In this document: piece after piece, positions 1-5,477 of the stretch
Position numbering within the stretch: position 1 is the stretch's first letter
Layout of the letters: every line of letters starts with the position of its first letter
DNA from: Candidatus Omnitrophica bacterium UBA1443
GTDB taxonomy: Bacteria; Omnitrophota; Omnitrophia; Omnitrophales; Aquincolibacteriaceae
Direction of reading: 5' to 3'
DNA: 7,041 nucleotides
NCBI GenBank assembly: GCA_002329545.1
Contig: DCTJ01000062.1
Coordinates: forward strand, 1 to 7,041
Translations under genes and position numbers: made by a program
Notes under the pieces: generated by a model
Told to the model about the DNA's origin: nothing
Seen by the model: only the letters and a program-made list of their open reading frames with translations
The model's database searches: none

Positions 1-45
1 GATCTGCAGCAATTTTTCCCGTTCTTTCCCAAATTGCTGCAGATC
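1..45. repeat. Perfect 15-bp inverted repeat inside the coding region
   Basis: The arm GATCTGCAGCAATTT at 1-15 is the exact reverse complement of 31-45, with a 15-nt loop (16-30). Both arms contain a PstI-type CTGCAG. It lies in the reading frame of the 1-921 gene, where the arms encode Leu/Gln-rich residues. The left arm begins at base 1, so the repeat may be longer than seen. It could form a strong mRNA hairpin, or mark a fold-back artefact if this is a contig end. Confidence 0.85.
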
Positions 46-921
46 CAGATTTTTCTGAAGTTCCCTGATTTTGAAAAGGCGAACCATCATGGGCCACTCA
101 ATCTGGTTCGCCGGGTGGCCAAGATCAAGCAGGAGATTTTTCCGCGTTTCGTCCCTGAGGTAAGAAAACCAGGCGTCCACGCTCATCAATCTTTTTTCAA
201 AAGACTCCTGGGTACGGATAAACCGCCGAAGGGAGTCGCTCAAATGCGGCGCAGAAAGCAGGGTAATTCCTTCGTCCATATCACGCAAGAATTGTTCCGT
301 CTTCTGTTTCTGTGTGAGAACCCGAACAAAGGCCTCCCCGTTCTCCCGGTAGATCCTGGCATCTTCGATGCCATACGCCTCCGCCGGCCGAAGGACACGA
401 TCCCCGGCTTCCGCGGCTCCAATTCGATCGAGCAGATAAAGTTCCGGTCCTTTCACAAGGGCCTGCTGGGCAAGCCGATCCGCCACTTTCATCGTACGCT
501 TGGGATCTTCCGGAAAAAAATTTAATATTTCAGGCCGGAGTTTAAAAGCGCTTCCTTCCACGAGTAACGTACGAATGCCGTAATTTTTATCGAGATGGTG
601 AAGAATTTTTCGAATCTTCTGCTGGGCTTCGTAATGTCCGTGCGCCGTCTGAATATGGACAATGCCAGGGCCTTGCCCGAAATCCATGCTTTCGACTTTT
701 CCGAGATCTTTCGGTATAAAAAATTTAAAAGTCGAATCAATGCTGGCCTGATACGGAAGGTTAACCTCGGACGCTGGCAAAGGCGTCATGGCAAAAGACA
801 CCCCAGGATTCCAGATTGTCGTCGTAATAAAGGCAACAAGCGTCACCACCGATATGAGTGACTTACCTTGATGAAAAGGCGTATGACTGGTACTTAATCC
901 TTGATTGATTTTCTTGGACAT
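1..921 (-). CDS. Exported protein of unknown function, possibly TraB/ChaN/Tiki-like (3' end beyond window)
   Basis: The frame is open from ATG at 921 to the left edge, giving 307 residues without a stop, so the C-terminus is missing. The start is supported by GAAAGGTG (929-936), 7 nt upstream. Residues 1-44 look like a signal peptide: Lys at 3, 4 and 20, a hydrophobic core at about 22-37, and a possible cleavage after S-F-A44. The clearest motif is H89-I-Q-T-A-H94-G-H-Y-E-A-Q100, followed by L-L-V-E-G at 119-123 and Y-G-I-E-D at 183-187. The spacing of the His motif, a helix and a strand ending in E-G recalls TraB/ChaN/Tiki-type proteins, in which such residues bind metal or haem. That assignment is inference and I cannot confirm it. 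The visible C-terminal part (about 285-307) is charged and Leu/Gln-rich, perhaps coiled coil. Likely periplasmic. The gene stands 420 bp from its upstream neighbour, so it probably has its own promoter. Confidence 0.8.
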   Translation of the reverse strand, partial: MSKKINQGLSTSHTPFHQGKSLISVVTLVAFITTTIWNPGVSFAMTPLPASEVNLPYQASIDSTFKFFIPKDLGKVESMDFGQGPGIVHIQTAHGHYEAQQKIRKILHHLDKNYGIRTLLVEGSAFKLRPEILNFFPEDPKRTMKVADRLAQQALVKGPELYLLDRIGAAEAGDRVLRPAEAYGIEDARIYRENGEAFVRVLTQKQKTEQFLRDMDEGITLLSAPHLSDSLRRFIRTQESFEKRLMSVDAWFSYLRDETRKNLLLDLGHPANQIEWPMMVRLFKIRELQKNLDLQQFGKEREKLLQI

Positions 922-1011
922 TTAGCGACACCTTTCTTCCGGAGGAATGAGTTATCTGACTAAAAAAAATAATAGCCTGGACTTACTTTGATTTTTACAA
1001 AAGTCTTGGAA

Positions 1012-1040
1012 AATATAACTGACACTTTTTGTAATTACAA
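1012..1040 (-). promoter_or_regulatory. Putative sigma70-type promoter for the 1-921 gene
   Basis: On the minus strand, TTGTAA (1040-1035) and TATATT (1017-1012) are separated by exactly 17 bp. They match the -35 and -10 consensus at 4/6 and 5/6 positions. The predicted start near 1005 would leave a leader of about 84 nt before ATG 921. In an AT-rich spacer such matches arise by chance fairly often, so this is a candidate only. Confidence 0.4.
1029..1040. promoter_or_regulatory. Perfect 12-bp palindrome over the putative -35 box, operator candidate
   Basis: TTGTAATTACAA reads identically on both strands and contains the putative -35 hexamer of the leftward promoter. A dimeric regulator bound here would block that promoter. 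The operator role is inferred from symmetry and position; no known binding site is recognised. Confidence 0.35.
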
Positions 1041-1060
1041 GGGTGGGGAGAATTATTTGC

Positions 1061-1072
1061 AGTTTTAAAACT
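1061..1072. promoter_or_regulatory. Second perfect 12-bp palindrome upstream of the putative promoter
   Basis: AGTTTTAAAACT is a perfect palindrome. Its centre lies 32 bp (about three helical turns) upstream of the centre of the 1029-1040 palindrome, so both would face the same side of the helix. The two sequences differ, so they are not simply two copies of one site. A regulatory role is inference. Confidence 0.25.
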
Positions 1073-1086
1073 CTACTACACAAACG

Positions 1087-1126
1087 ACTTCTTTTATCGT
1101 GTTAAGCGATCACTTCTCTATCGCTT
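1087..1126. repeat. Short direct repeats overlapping a 7-bp inverted repeat
   Basis: ACTTCTTTTATCG (1087-1099) is closely repeated as ACTTCTCTATCG (1112-1123), offset 25 bp. AAGCGAT (1104-1110) is perfectly inverted as ATCGCTT (1120-1126) across a 9-nt gap. The function is unknown; a regulator site or chance are both possible. Confidence 0.35.
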
Positions 1127-1270
1127 TCAAAATATAGCATCTCATAACTTTTTCACGGGGACAAAATCACCTTCCATGAGGCTTATTTTTTCGAAAATTT
1201 AGAGAGCGCAAGAACAAAGTTCGAGTCCCCTTTGCCCTTGGGGAAAAAACCGATTATAAATCCACGCTGG

Positions 1271-1322
1271 CAAAAATCCAAAAATCGCGGTCACAACTTT
1301 CATTCCCGTCGGTGAAAGTTGT
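1271..1322 (-). terminator. Probable intrinsic terminator of the PurF-like gene
   Basis: A perfect 10-bp stem (1293-1302 paired with 1313-1322, 10-nt loop) lies about 20 nt past the stop codon of the minus-strand PurF-like gene. Read in that gene's direction it is followed by two T5 runs (within 1271-1285), though a few G/C bases separate the stem from the first run. Its position fits a terminator. The A/T-rich stem and offset T-tracts make it less than ideal. Confidence 0.5.
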
Positions 1323-1341
1323 CTCATGGTCTTTGCCGGAT

Positions 1342-2790
1342 TTACAAACTGTTATTTTCGCACTTACTTTTGGACCCCTGACATTTATTGGGACACTCCC
1401 CGGTCCAGCAGTAAAGGCAAAGTTTTTCCCTGGGAAGACCAATCGCTTTCACCATATCCTCAACCGTTTGATAGCGGAGAGTCGTGACCCCGAGGTCGCG
1501 CGTGATCCAATCCACCATTTTCTTGTACCTGGAACTGTCAGAATTCACATACTCAGAAACATCCTCGACATCACATCCCTCGATATTGCGGATGGCCCTG
1601 CGGGCGACAAGCTCGTGAGTGCTCCGCGTCGAAAGACAGAACTTGCAGGGAAACATGATCGGCGGACAAGCCGGCCTGACGTGGATTTCTTTCGCGCCCG
1701 AGTCCCACAGTTTATTGATCGTGAAATTCTTAAGCTGAGTTCCACGGACAATCGAGTCGTCACAGAGCACAATTCGGTTACCATTAATAACCTCACGGAT
1801 CGGAACCAGTTTCATCCTTGCGATCAGATCCCGTTGTTCCTGGTTGGGAGGTGTATAGCTCCGGCCATATCCAGGCGTATACTTGACCAGCGGGCGACGA
1901 AACGGCTTCCCGCTTTCTATCGCGTAACCGATCGCGTGGCTTGTCCCGCTATCCGGCACTCCCGCCACTACATCCGCCTTGATGTCCTTGTCCCTTCGCG
2001 CGAGCGCCGCCCCACAGCGCTCTCGCACGGCTTCCGTGCTGATCCCCTCGTAATCCGAGGCCGGAAACCCCATATAAATCCAGAGAAACGTGCAAACCTG
2101 CATCGCGCCGTTACCTTCCTTCTGCGACACCAGCCCATCTTCCGTCAGCAAAACGATCTCGCCAGGCGCCAAATATTTCATGATTTTAAGATCCGAATTC
2201 GGAAACGATGAAGTTTCCGAGGCGATCGCGTAAGTCTCGGCGTGTTTTGCCACCACCAGCGGTGTGTATCCCCACCGGTCACGGGCCGCGTAGACCCCGT
2301 CTTTATTCAGGATAAGGAGCGAACAGGACCCTTCGATTTTATCGAACATACGATCAATCCCGTCGATCAAATTGTCCCCAAGCGTAATAAGCCGCGCGAT
2401 CAACTCGGTCGTGTTCACCGGGCCCTTCGCGCTCATTTCCGAAAAAGAATGACCTTGGTCAAGAAGTTCCCGCACAAGCGATTCGGCATTTTCAATCAAC
2501 CCCATCGTCGCGATGCAAAACGGACCAAATTTGGAATTAAGATAAATCGGTTGTTCGTTGGAATCGCTGATAACGCCAATACCCTTGTTGCCGGCCAGCT
2601 CCGGAATGTCCTCAAAAAACTTTGACTTAAACTGACTTTGTCCGATCTCGTGAATTTGCCGGAAAAATCGGTCTCCATTCATCACCGCCAGACCACCAAA
2701 CTCCGTTCCCAGGTGGGAGTGATAATCCGTACCATAAAAAAGCGTTTCGATACAATCCTTCTTCGAAACAACCCCGTAAATACCGCTCAT
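1342..2790 (-). CDS. purF: Amidophosphoribosyltransferase (PurF) homologue with degenerate glutaminase site
   Basis: 482 residues, close to normal PurF length. PurF makes 5-phosphoribosylamine from PRPP and glutamine, the first step of purine synthesis. Residues 1-225 match the Ntn-type glutaminase fold (A-R-D-R-W-G at 169-174, A-S-E-T at 190-193). The PRTase half carries the PRPP motif V-L-C-D-D-S-I-V-R-G-T (341-351) and a flexible loop ending N-Q-E-Q-R (316-320). Cys233, Cys382, Cys458 and Cys461 align with the four Fe-S ligands of Bacillus-type PurF. The oddity is the glutaminase site. Catalytic Cys after Met is Ser2. The R-Y-x-T-A-G glutamine loop is about eight residues shorter, with its Arg missing. 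A-H-N-G is A-T-M-G (94-97), and S-D-S-E is N-T-T-E (126-129). Glutamine hydrolysis is therefore unlikely; use of ammonia, another amine or a non-purine role are possible. The start is fixed by a strong SD. Annotation pipelines will probably call it purF. I am sure of the family, not of the reaction. Confidence 0.93.
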   Translation of the reverse strand: MSGIYGVVSKKDCIETLFYGTDYHSHLGTEFGGLAVMNGDRFFRQIHEIGQSQFKSKFFEDIPELAGNKGIGVISDSNEQPIYLNSKFGPFCIATMGLIENAESLVRELLDQGHSFSEMSAKGPVNTTELIARLITLGDNLIDGIDRMFDKIEGSCSLLILNKDGVYAARDRWGYTPLVVAKHAETYAIASETSSFPNSDLKIMKYLAPGEIVLLTEDGLVSQKEGNGAMQVCTFLWIYMGFPASDYEGISTEAVRERCGAALARRDKDIKADVVAGVPDSGTSHAIGYAIESGKPFRRPLVKYTPGYGRSYTPPNQEQRDLIARMKLVPIREVINGNRIVLCDDSIVRGTQLKNFTINKLWDSGAKEIHVRPACPPIMFPCKFCLSTRSTHELVARRAIRNIEGCDVEDVSEYVNSDSSRYKKMVDWITRDLGVTTLRYQTVEDMVKAIGLPREKLCLYCWTGECPNKCQGSKSKCENNSL

Positions 2791-2792
2791 AC

Positions 2793-2801
2793 ATCACCTC
2801 T
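2793..2801 (-). promoter_or_regulatory. Strong Shine-Dalgarno site of the PurF-like gene
   Basis: On the minus strand AGAGGTGAT lies just upstream of ATG 2790, with its AGG core about 7 nt from the ATG. It is almost fully complementary to the 16S rRNA 3' end. It fixes the start, and therefore shows that the residue after Met really is Ser rather than Cys. Confidence 0.8.
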
Positions 2802-2957
2802 TCGAAATGCAAAAAACTTGTCAGCGCTTTCGTTTGATTTTGATACCAGCAGTTTCCGTCATTTTGAGTTCAAGCTTTTCCACTTTTGATGATCCGGAGG
2901 CGGCCTCTGCCGTAACCCTTTTCCTTTAAACCGCGAGCCGGCAAAGTCGGGACGGAA

Positions 2958-2981
2958 AACTTTCTCCGCGCACGTAAAGTT
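2958..2981 (-). terminator. Weak stem-loop downstream of the M48 lipoprotein gene
   Basis: A 6-bp A/T-rich stem (2958-2963 with 2976-2981, 12-nt loop) begins 9 nt past the M48 stop codon and on the minus strand runs into a short T4. It is a marginal terminator candidate. The rest of the 199-bp gap (2791-2989) shows no clear promoter for the PurF-like gene, so read-through from the protease gene remains possible. Confidence 0.25.
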
Positions 2982-2989
2982 CTCGCTTT

Positions 2990-3778
2990 TTACTTGTAAT
3001 ACTTTTCAGCTTCCGGAATCGCCTTTTGGAGATCCGCAATTCGTCGACTGTCCGCGGGATGGGTAGATAAAAATTCCGGAGGCCGTGCCCCCCCGAGTTT
3101 CCTCATACGTTCCCAAAAATTGACCGCTGTCTTCGGATCATAACCCGCCCGGGCCATAAGCATCAGGCCGATTCGATCCGCCTCAAATTCATGCGCCCGG
3201 CTGTAAGGCAACAGCAATCCCACCTGGGCCCCCGCGCCGTAAACCTGCATTAAAATCTGCCGTGCCATTTCCGGTTTGGATTGGGTAAGTTGCGCGAGCC
3301 CCAGTCCTCCCGCCTGGACCATCAACTGCTGGCTCATGCGCTCGCCACCGTGGTTCGCGATAGCGTGCGCGATCTCATGTCCCATCACCGTCGCGAGACC
3401 ATTGGCGTCCTGGGCCACGGGGAAGATGCCCGTATAAAAAACAATTTTTCCGCCGGGCATGCAAAAGGCATTGACCGTTTTATCATCTTGTACCAGCTTG
3501 AATTCCCACCGGTAATTGGCAATGTCCCTCTCCATCCCGTTTTCTCTCATAAAAGCTTCGGCCGCCGATGAAACCCTCCGCCCGACCTCAACTAATTCGG
3601 CCGTTTTGGCGGCATCCCGTGAAAGTGTGACGCTCCCCAGTATTTCCTGATAACTTTGATCACTCAATGTTAATAGCTGACCCTGGGGAATAAAGGAAAG
3701 CTGTTTTCGTCCGGTCATCGGCACCGTCGCGCAACCTGCCAGAAAAAAGACTGCTATCCAGGAAAAAAAATGTTTCAT
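2990..3778 (-). CDS. M48 family metalloprotease, predicted lipoprotein (YggG/LoiP/Oma1-like)
   Basis: 262 residues. A lipoprotein signal peptide is clear: M-K-H, a hydrophobic stretch at 4-14 and lipobox L-A-G-C16. With Ala at +2, outer-membrane sorting is expected by the Lol rule. The mature protein has the M48 gluzincin signature: H-E-I-A-H at 134-138 (two zinc ligands and the catalytic Glu), the third ligand in H-E-F-E-A-D (Glu197, E-x-x-x-D), and the S-T-H-P motif at 238-241. The conserved N-A-F-C-M-P-G-G segment (103-110) and the C-terminal D-S-R-R-I are also typical. Homologues degrade or quality-control misfolded envelope proteins; that role here is by family. The SD GGAG is about 8 nt from ATG 3778. 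The gene is divergent from the LssY_C lipoprotein and 199 bp upstream of the PurF-like gene on the same strand. All catalytic residues are present. Confidence 0.93.
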   Translation of the reverse strand: MKHFFSWIAVFFLAGCATVPMTGRKQLSFIPQGQLLTLSDQSYQEILGSVTLSRDAAKTAELVEVGRRVSSAAEAFMRENGMERDIANYRWEFKLVQDDKTVNAFCMPGGKIVFYTGIFPVAQDANGLATVMGHEIAHAIANHGGERMSQQLMVQAGGLGLAQLTQSKPEMARQILMQVYGAGAQVGLLLPYSRAHEFEADRIGLMLMARAGYDPKTAVNFWERMRKLGGARPPEFLSTHPADSRRIADLQKAIPEAEKYYK

Positions 3779-3810
3779 AGGGCGTCTCCACAGAATGGGT
3801 GAATAAGCTG

Positions 3811-3841
3811 TTGGAAAAACATTAAGGTCAGGTATTATAAT
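3811..3841 (+). promoter_or_regulatory. Putative promoter of the LssY_C lipoprotein gene; -10 also readable leftward
   Basis: A perfect TATAAT (3836-3841) lies 40 nt before ATG 3881. The best -35 is TTGGAA (3811-3816), with a long 19-bp spacer. The -10 is part of the 8-bp palindrome ATTATAAT (3834-3841), so the minus strand also carries TATAAT at 3839-3834, well placed for the divergent M48 gene. No good -35 was found for the leftward direction. Confidence 0.5.
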
Positions 3842-3880
3842 GTAGTCTATCCCTTAAAACCAGATGGAATATGGAGACAT

Positions 3881-5203
3881 ATGCTTAATAACCGTTCCGC
3901 TTCGTTTCGCTTGATCCTCTCCATTCTGATCGTGTGCCTGAGCTTCCAGGGATGTATCACCTACCGTCCCGTGGCCCTGGAAAAGGTGCCCTTTATGGAG
4001 CGGGCCCAGACACAAACCCAGCAAGACGTCACCGTGACCGTCGCGGTCATGAGCGACAAGGAAAGTAAAAAAGCCTTTGGCGTTCCCCTGGCAAAACGTG
4101 GGCTTCAACCCGTTTGGGTCGACATTGAGAATCGGAGCGAGATTCCTTATATCTTCATTCCCCGAAACATGGATCCGGATTATTATTCTTCGGAAGAAGC
4201 CGCTTTCATAGCCCACTTCAAACAAAGCCGTCAGTTGCTTAAAGCAGGGTTGATCGCCGTTATTTTCTTTCCCGCTCTCGCCCTCATTCCCGTCAATTAC
4301 TTCGCGGCCCGTCATGCCAACAAAAAAATGGACCGCATCTTCGGACAGCACTCGCTTCCCAGCAATATCATCATGCCTCAAAGCAGGGAATCCGGTTTTG
4401 TGTTCACTCCGGTAGACGAAGGCACCAAGCACATCACCGTGGATTTACTGAGTGACAGAGGCAAAAATACGTTCTCATTTGTGACGACGGTTCCCGGAAT
4501 GAAGCCGGATTACACCACCAAAGATTTTGCCGAACGCTATCCCGGGGAACAAATCGTTGAGTACGACAAGGCCGAAGTTTCTGAAGCTTTAAAACGTTTC
4601 CCCTGTTGCACTACCAACAAAAAAGGAACAAAAAACGGAGACCCATTCAATCTGGTGGTCATCGGCGAGCTGGAGGACGTCATCACCATCTTTACCTCCG
4701 CCGGATGGGGAGAAACCAGGACCCTCACCGCAAGCTCCGGGATTGCCATGGCAAAAGCCTTTTTCACGGGAGAAGAAGACCGCTATTCCCCCGTCAGCCC
4801 TCTTTATCACAAGGGCCATCCTCACGATCTGGCGCTTCAGAAAGCAAGAAACACCATCAACCAGCGTTTACACCTACGTCTCTGGTACACACCCCTGCGT
4901 TTCCAGGGCAAGCCCGTGTGGCTTGGCACCATCAGCCGCGACATCGGAGTCAAATTCACCTGGAAAACCTGGTACCTTACCACCCACAAAATCGATCCCA
5001 ATCTGGATGATGCCCGGGATTACATTCTGGCGGACTTGATCGAAGCGCAAAAAGTGGAGAAATTCGGTTTTATTAAAAATATTGCCTTGGAAAAATCCAC
5101 GAAGCCAAAAAAGAACCTCACAAACGACCCCTATACCACGGATAACAAAATACTCGTCGTTAAACTTTCCACCGAGAACGTAACCCCTTCCACCTTCCCC
5201 TGA
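3881..5203 (+). CDS. Predicted lipoprotein with C-terminal LssY_C domain
   Basis: 440 residues. The N-terminus has an Arg-containing n-region, a hydrophobic core (11-22) and a candidate lipobox ending F-Q-G-C25, with Phe at -3 being unusual. Residues about 50-110 contain G-V-P-L-A-K-R-G-L-Q-P-V-W-V, I-E-N-R-S and D-P-D-Y-Y, a conserved N-terminal module as I recall it from related lipoproteins. A hydrophobic segment at 120-142 may be a membrane helix. The C-terminal half (about 240-405) matches LssY_C: D-P-F-N-L-V-V-I-G (254-262), A-G-W (274-276), H-L-R-L-W (331-335), V-W-L-G-T (346-350), R-D-I-G (353-356), T-H-K-I-D-P (368-373) and A-R-D-Y (378-381). The biochemical role of LssY_C is not established. 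The SD GGAG sits 4 nt from the ATG. It is divergent from one M48 protease gene and convergent with another. Not part of a larger DedA or PAP2 fusion, unlike full LssY. Confidence 0.85.
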   Translation: MLNNRSASFRLILSILIVCLSFQGCITYRPVALEKVPFMERAQTQTQQDVTVTVAVMSDKESKKAFGVPLAKRGLQPVWVDIENRSEIPYIFIPRNMDPDYYSSEEAAFIAHFKQSRQLLKAGLIAVIFFPALALIPVNYFAARHANKKMDRIFGQHSLPSNIIMPQSRESGFVFTPVDEGTKHITVDLLSDRGKNTFSFVTTVPGMKPDYTTKDFAERYPGEQIVEYDKAEVSEALKRFPCCTTNKKGTKNGDPFNLVVIGELEDVITIFTSAGWGETRTLTASSGIAMAKAFFTGEEDRYSPVSPLYHKGHPHDLALQKARNTINQRLHLRLWYTPLRFQGKPVWLGTISRDIGVKFTWKTWYLTTHKIDPNLDDARDYILADLIEAQKVEKFGFIKNIALEKSTKPKKNLTNDPYTTDNKILVVKLSTENVTPSTFP

Positions 5204-5477
5204 CATCCGTCCCGACACATTCCGCCACGACCACGCATCAAACTAGAAAGGTTCGACGGGATCGGTTTCCCGGCAAACTACGCAAAAACCCGAAATTCCC
5301 AAAGCACCGCCAGGGAAACTGAGAGCGTCCGGAAGGGAAAAATATCTGTCGGGCTCCGCGATGTTTTTTTCATCGCGGAAAATCAAGGGCCACGGTTTCG
5401 AGCCGAAATCTCATGGCGTTCTTTCTTGGCGGCCCATTCTCAGAAATTGGCATCATTACGGGCCCGACTCAGGGGTG
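5204..5477. other. Convergent intergenic spacer, no gene seen
   Basis: This 274-bp spacer lies between the stops of the LssY_C gene (plus) and the membrane M48 gene (minus). Apart from the hairpin at 5355-5379 I find only weak inverted repeats: GTTTCCC at 5265-5271 with 5313-5319, and GTCGGGC at 5348-5354 with 5462-5468. Neither strand has a gene-like ORF with SD and family motifs. Confidence 0.65.
5355..5379. terminator. Strong 9-bp hairpin between convergent genes, possible terminator
   Basis: TCCGCGATG (5355-5363) pairs perfectly with CATCGCGGA (5371-5379) around a loop of seven T. It lies about 150 nt past the plus-strand stop and 100 nt past the minus-strand stop. Neither direction has an immediate U-tract: plus runs into AAATC, and minus reaches T5 only after about 12 nt. 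It may act as a terminator or 3'-end stabiliser for either transcript. Confidence 0.4.

Larger units (their letters stand above)
922..1341. other. AT-rich 420-bp intergenic region with several palindromes; no gene seen
   Basis: No convincing ORF or RNA gene is visible on either strand. The region is clearly richer in A and T than the flanking genes. It holds, from left to right: the SD of the leftward gene, a probable promoter (1012-1040), perfect palindromes at 1029-1040 and 1061-1072, a pair of near-identical direct repeats plus a 7-bp inverted repeat (1087-1126), a 10-bp palindrome TTTTCGAAAA (1188-1197), and a stem-loop (1293-1322) just past the purF-like stop codon. The stretch 1127-1187 shows nothing I can name. 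Confidence 0.7.

Noticed and set aside
1215..1245. tRNA-like T-arm text (GTTCGAGTCCC)
   Set aside because: The flanking bases do not make a 5-bp stem around a 7-nt loop, and no acceptor, D or anticodon arm can be placed. A CAAAG/CTTTG stem gives a 10-nt loop, which is not a T-arm.
1312..2211. 299-codon open frame on the plus strand
   Set aside because: It lies wholly or mostly antisense to the PurF-like gene, whose motifs run through the same region. Its translation is rich in Arg, His and Pro, with no recognisable motif or SD.
1293..2981. Shared AACTTT...AAAGTT theme in the stem-loops downstream of both the PurF-like and M48 lipoprotein genes
   Set aside because: The match is only six A/T-rich bases per arm, and the loop lengths and sequences differ. 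It is too weak to call a repeated element.
3854..4432. 192-codon open frame on the minus strand
   Set aside because: It is antisense to the LssY_C lipoprotein gene, which has conserved motifs, a signal peptide and an SD. It would also overlap the divergent promoter region.
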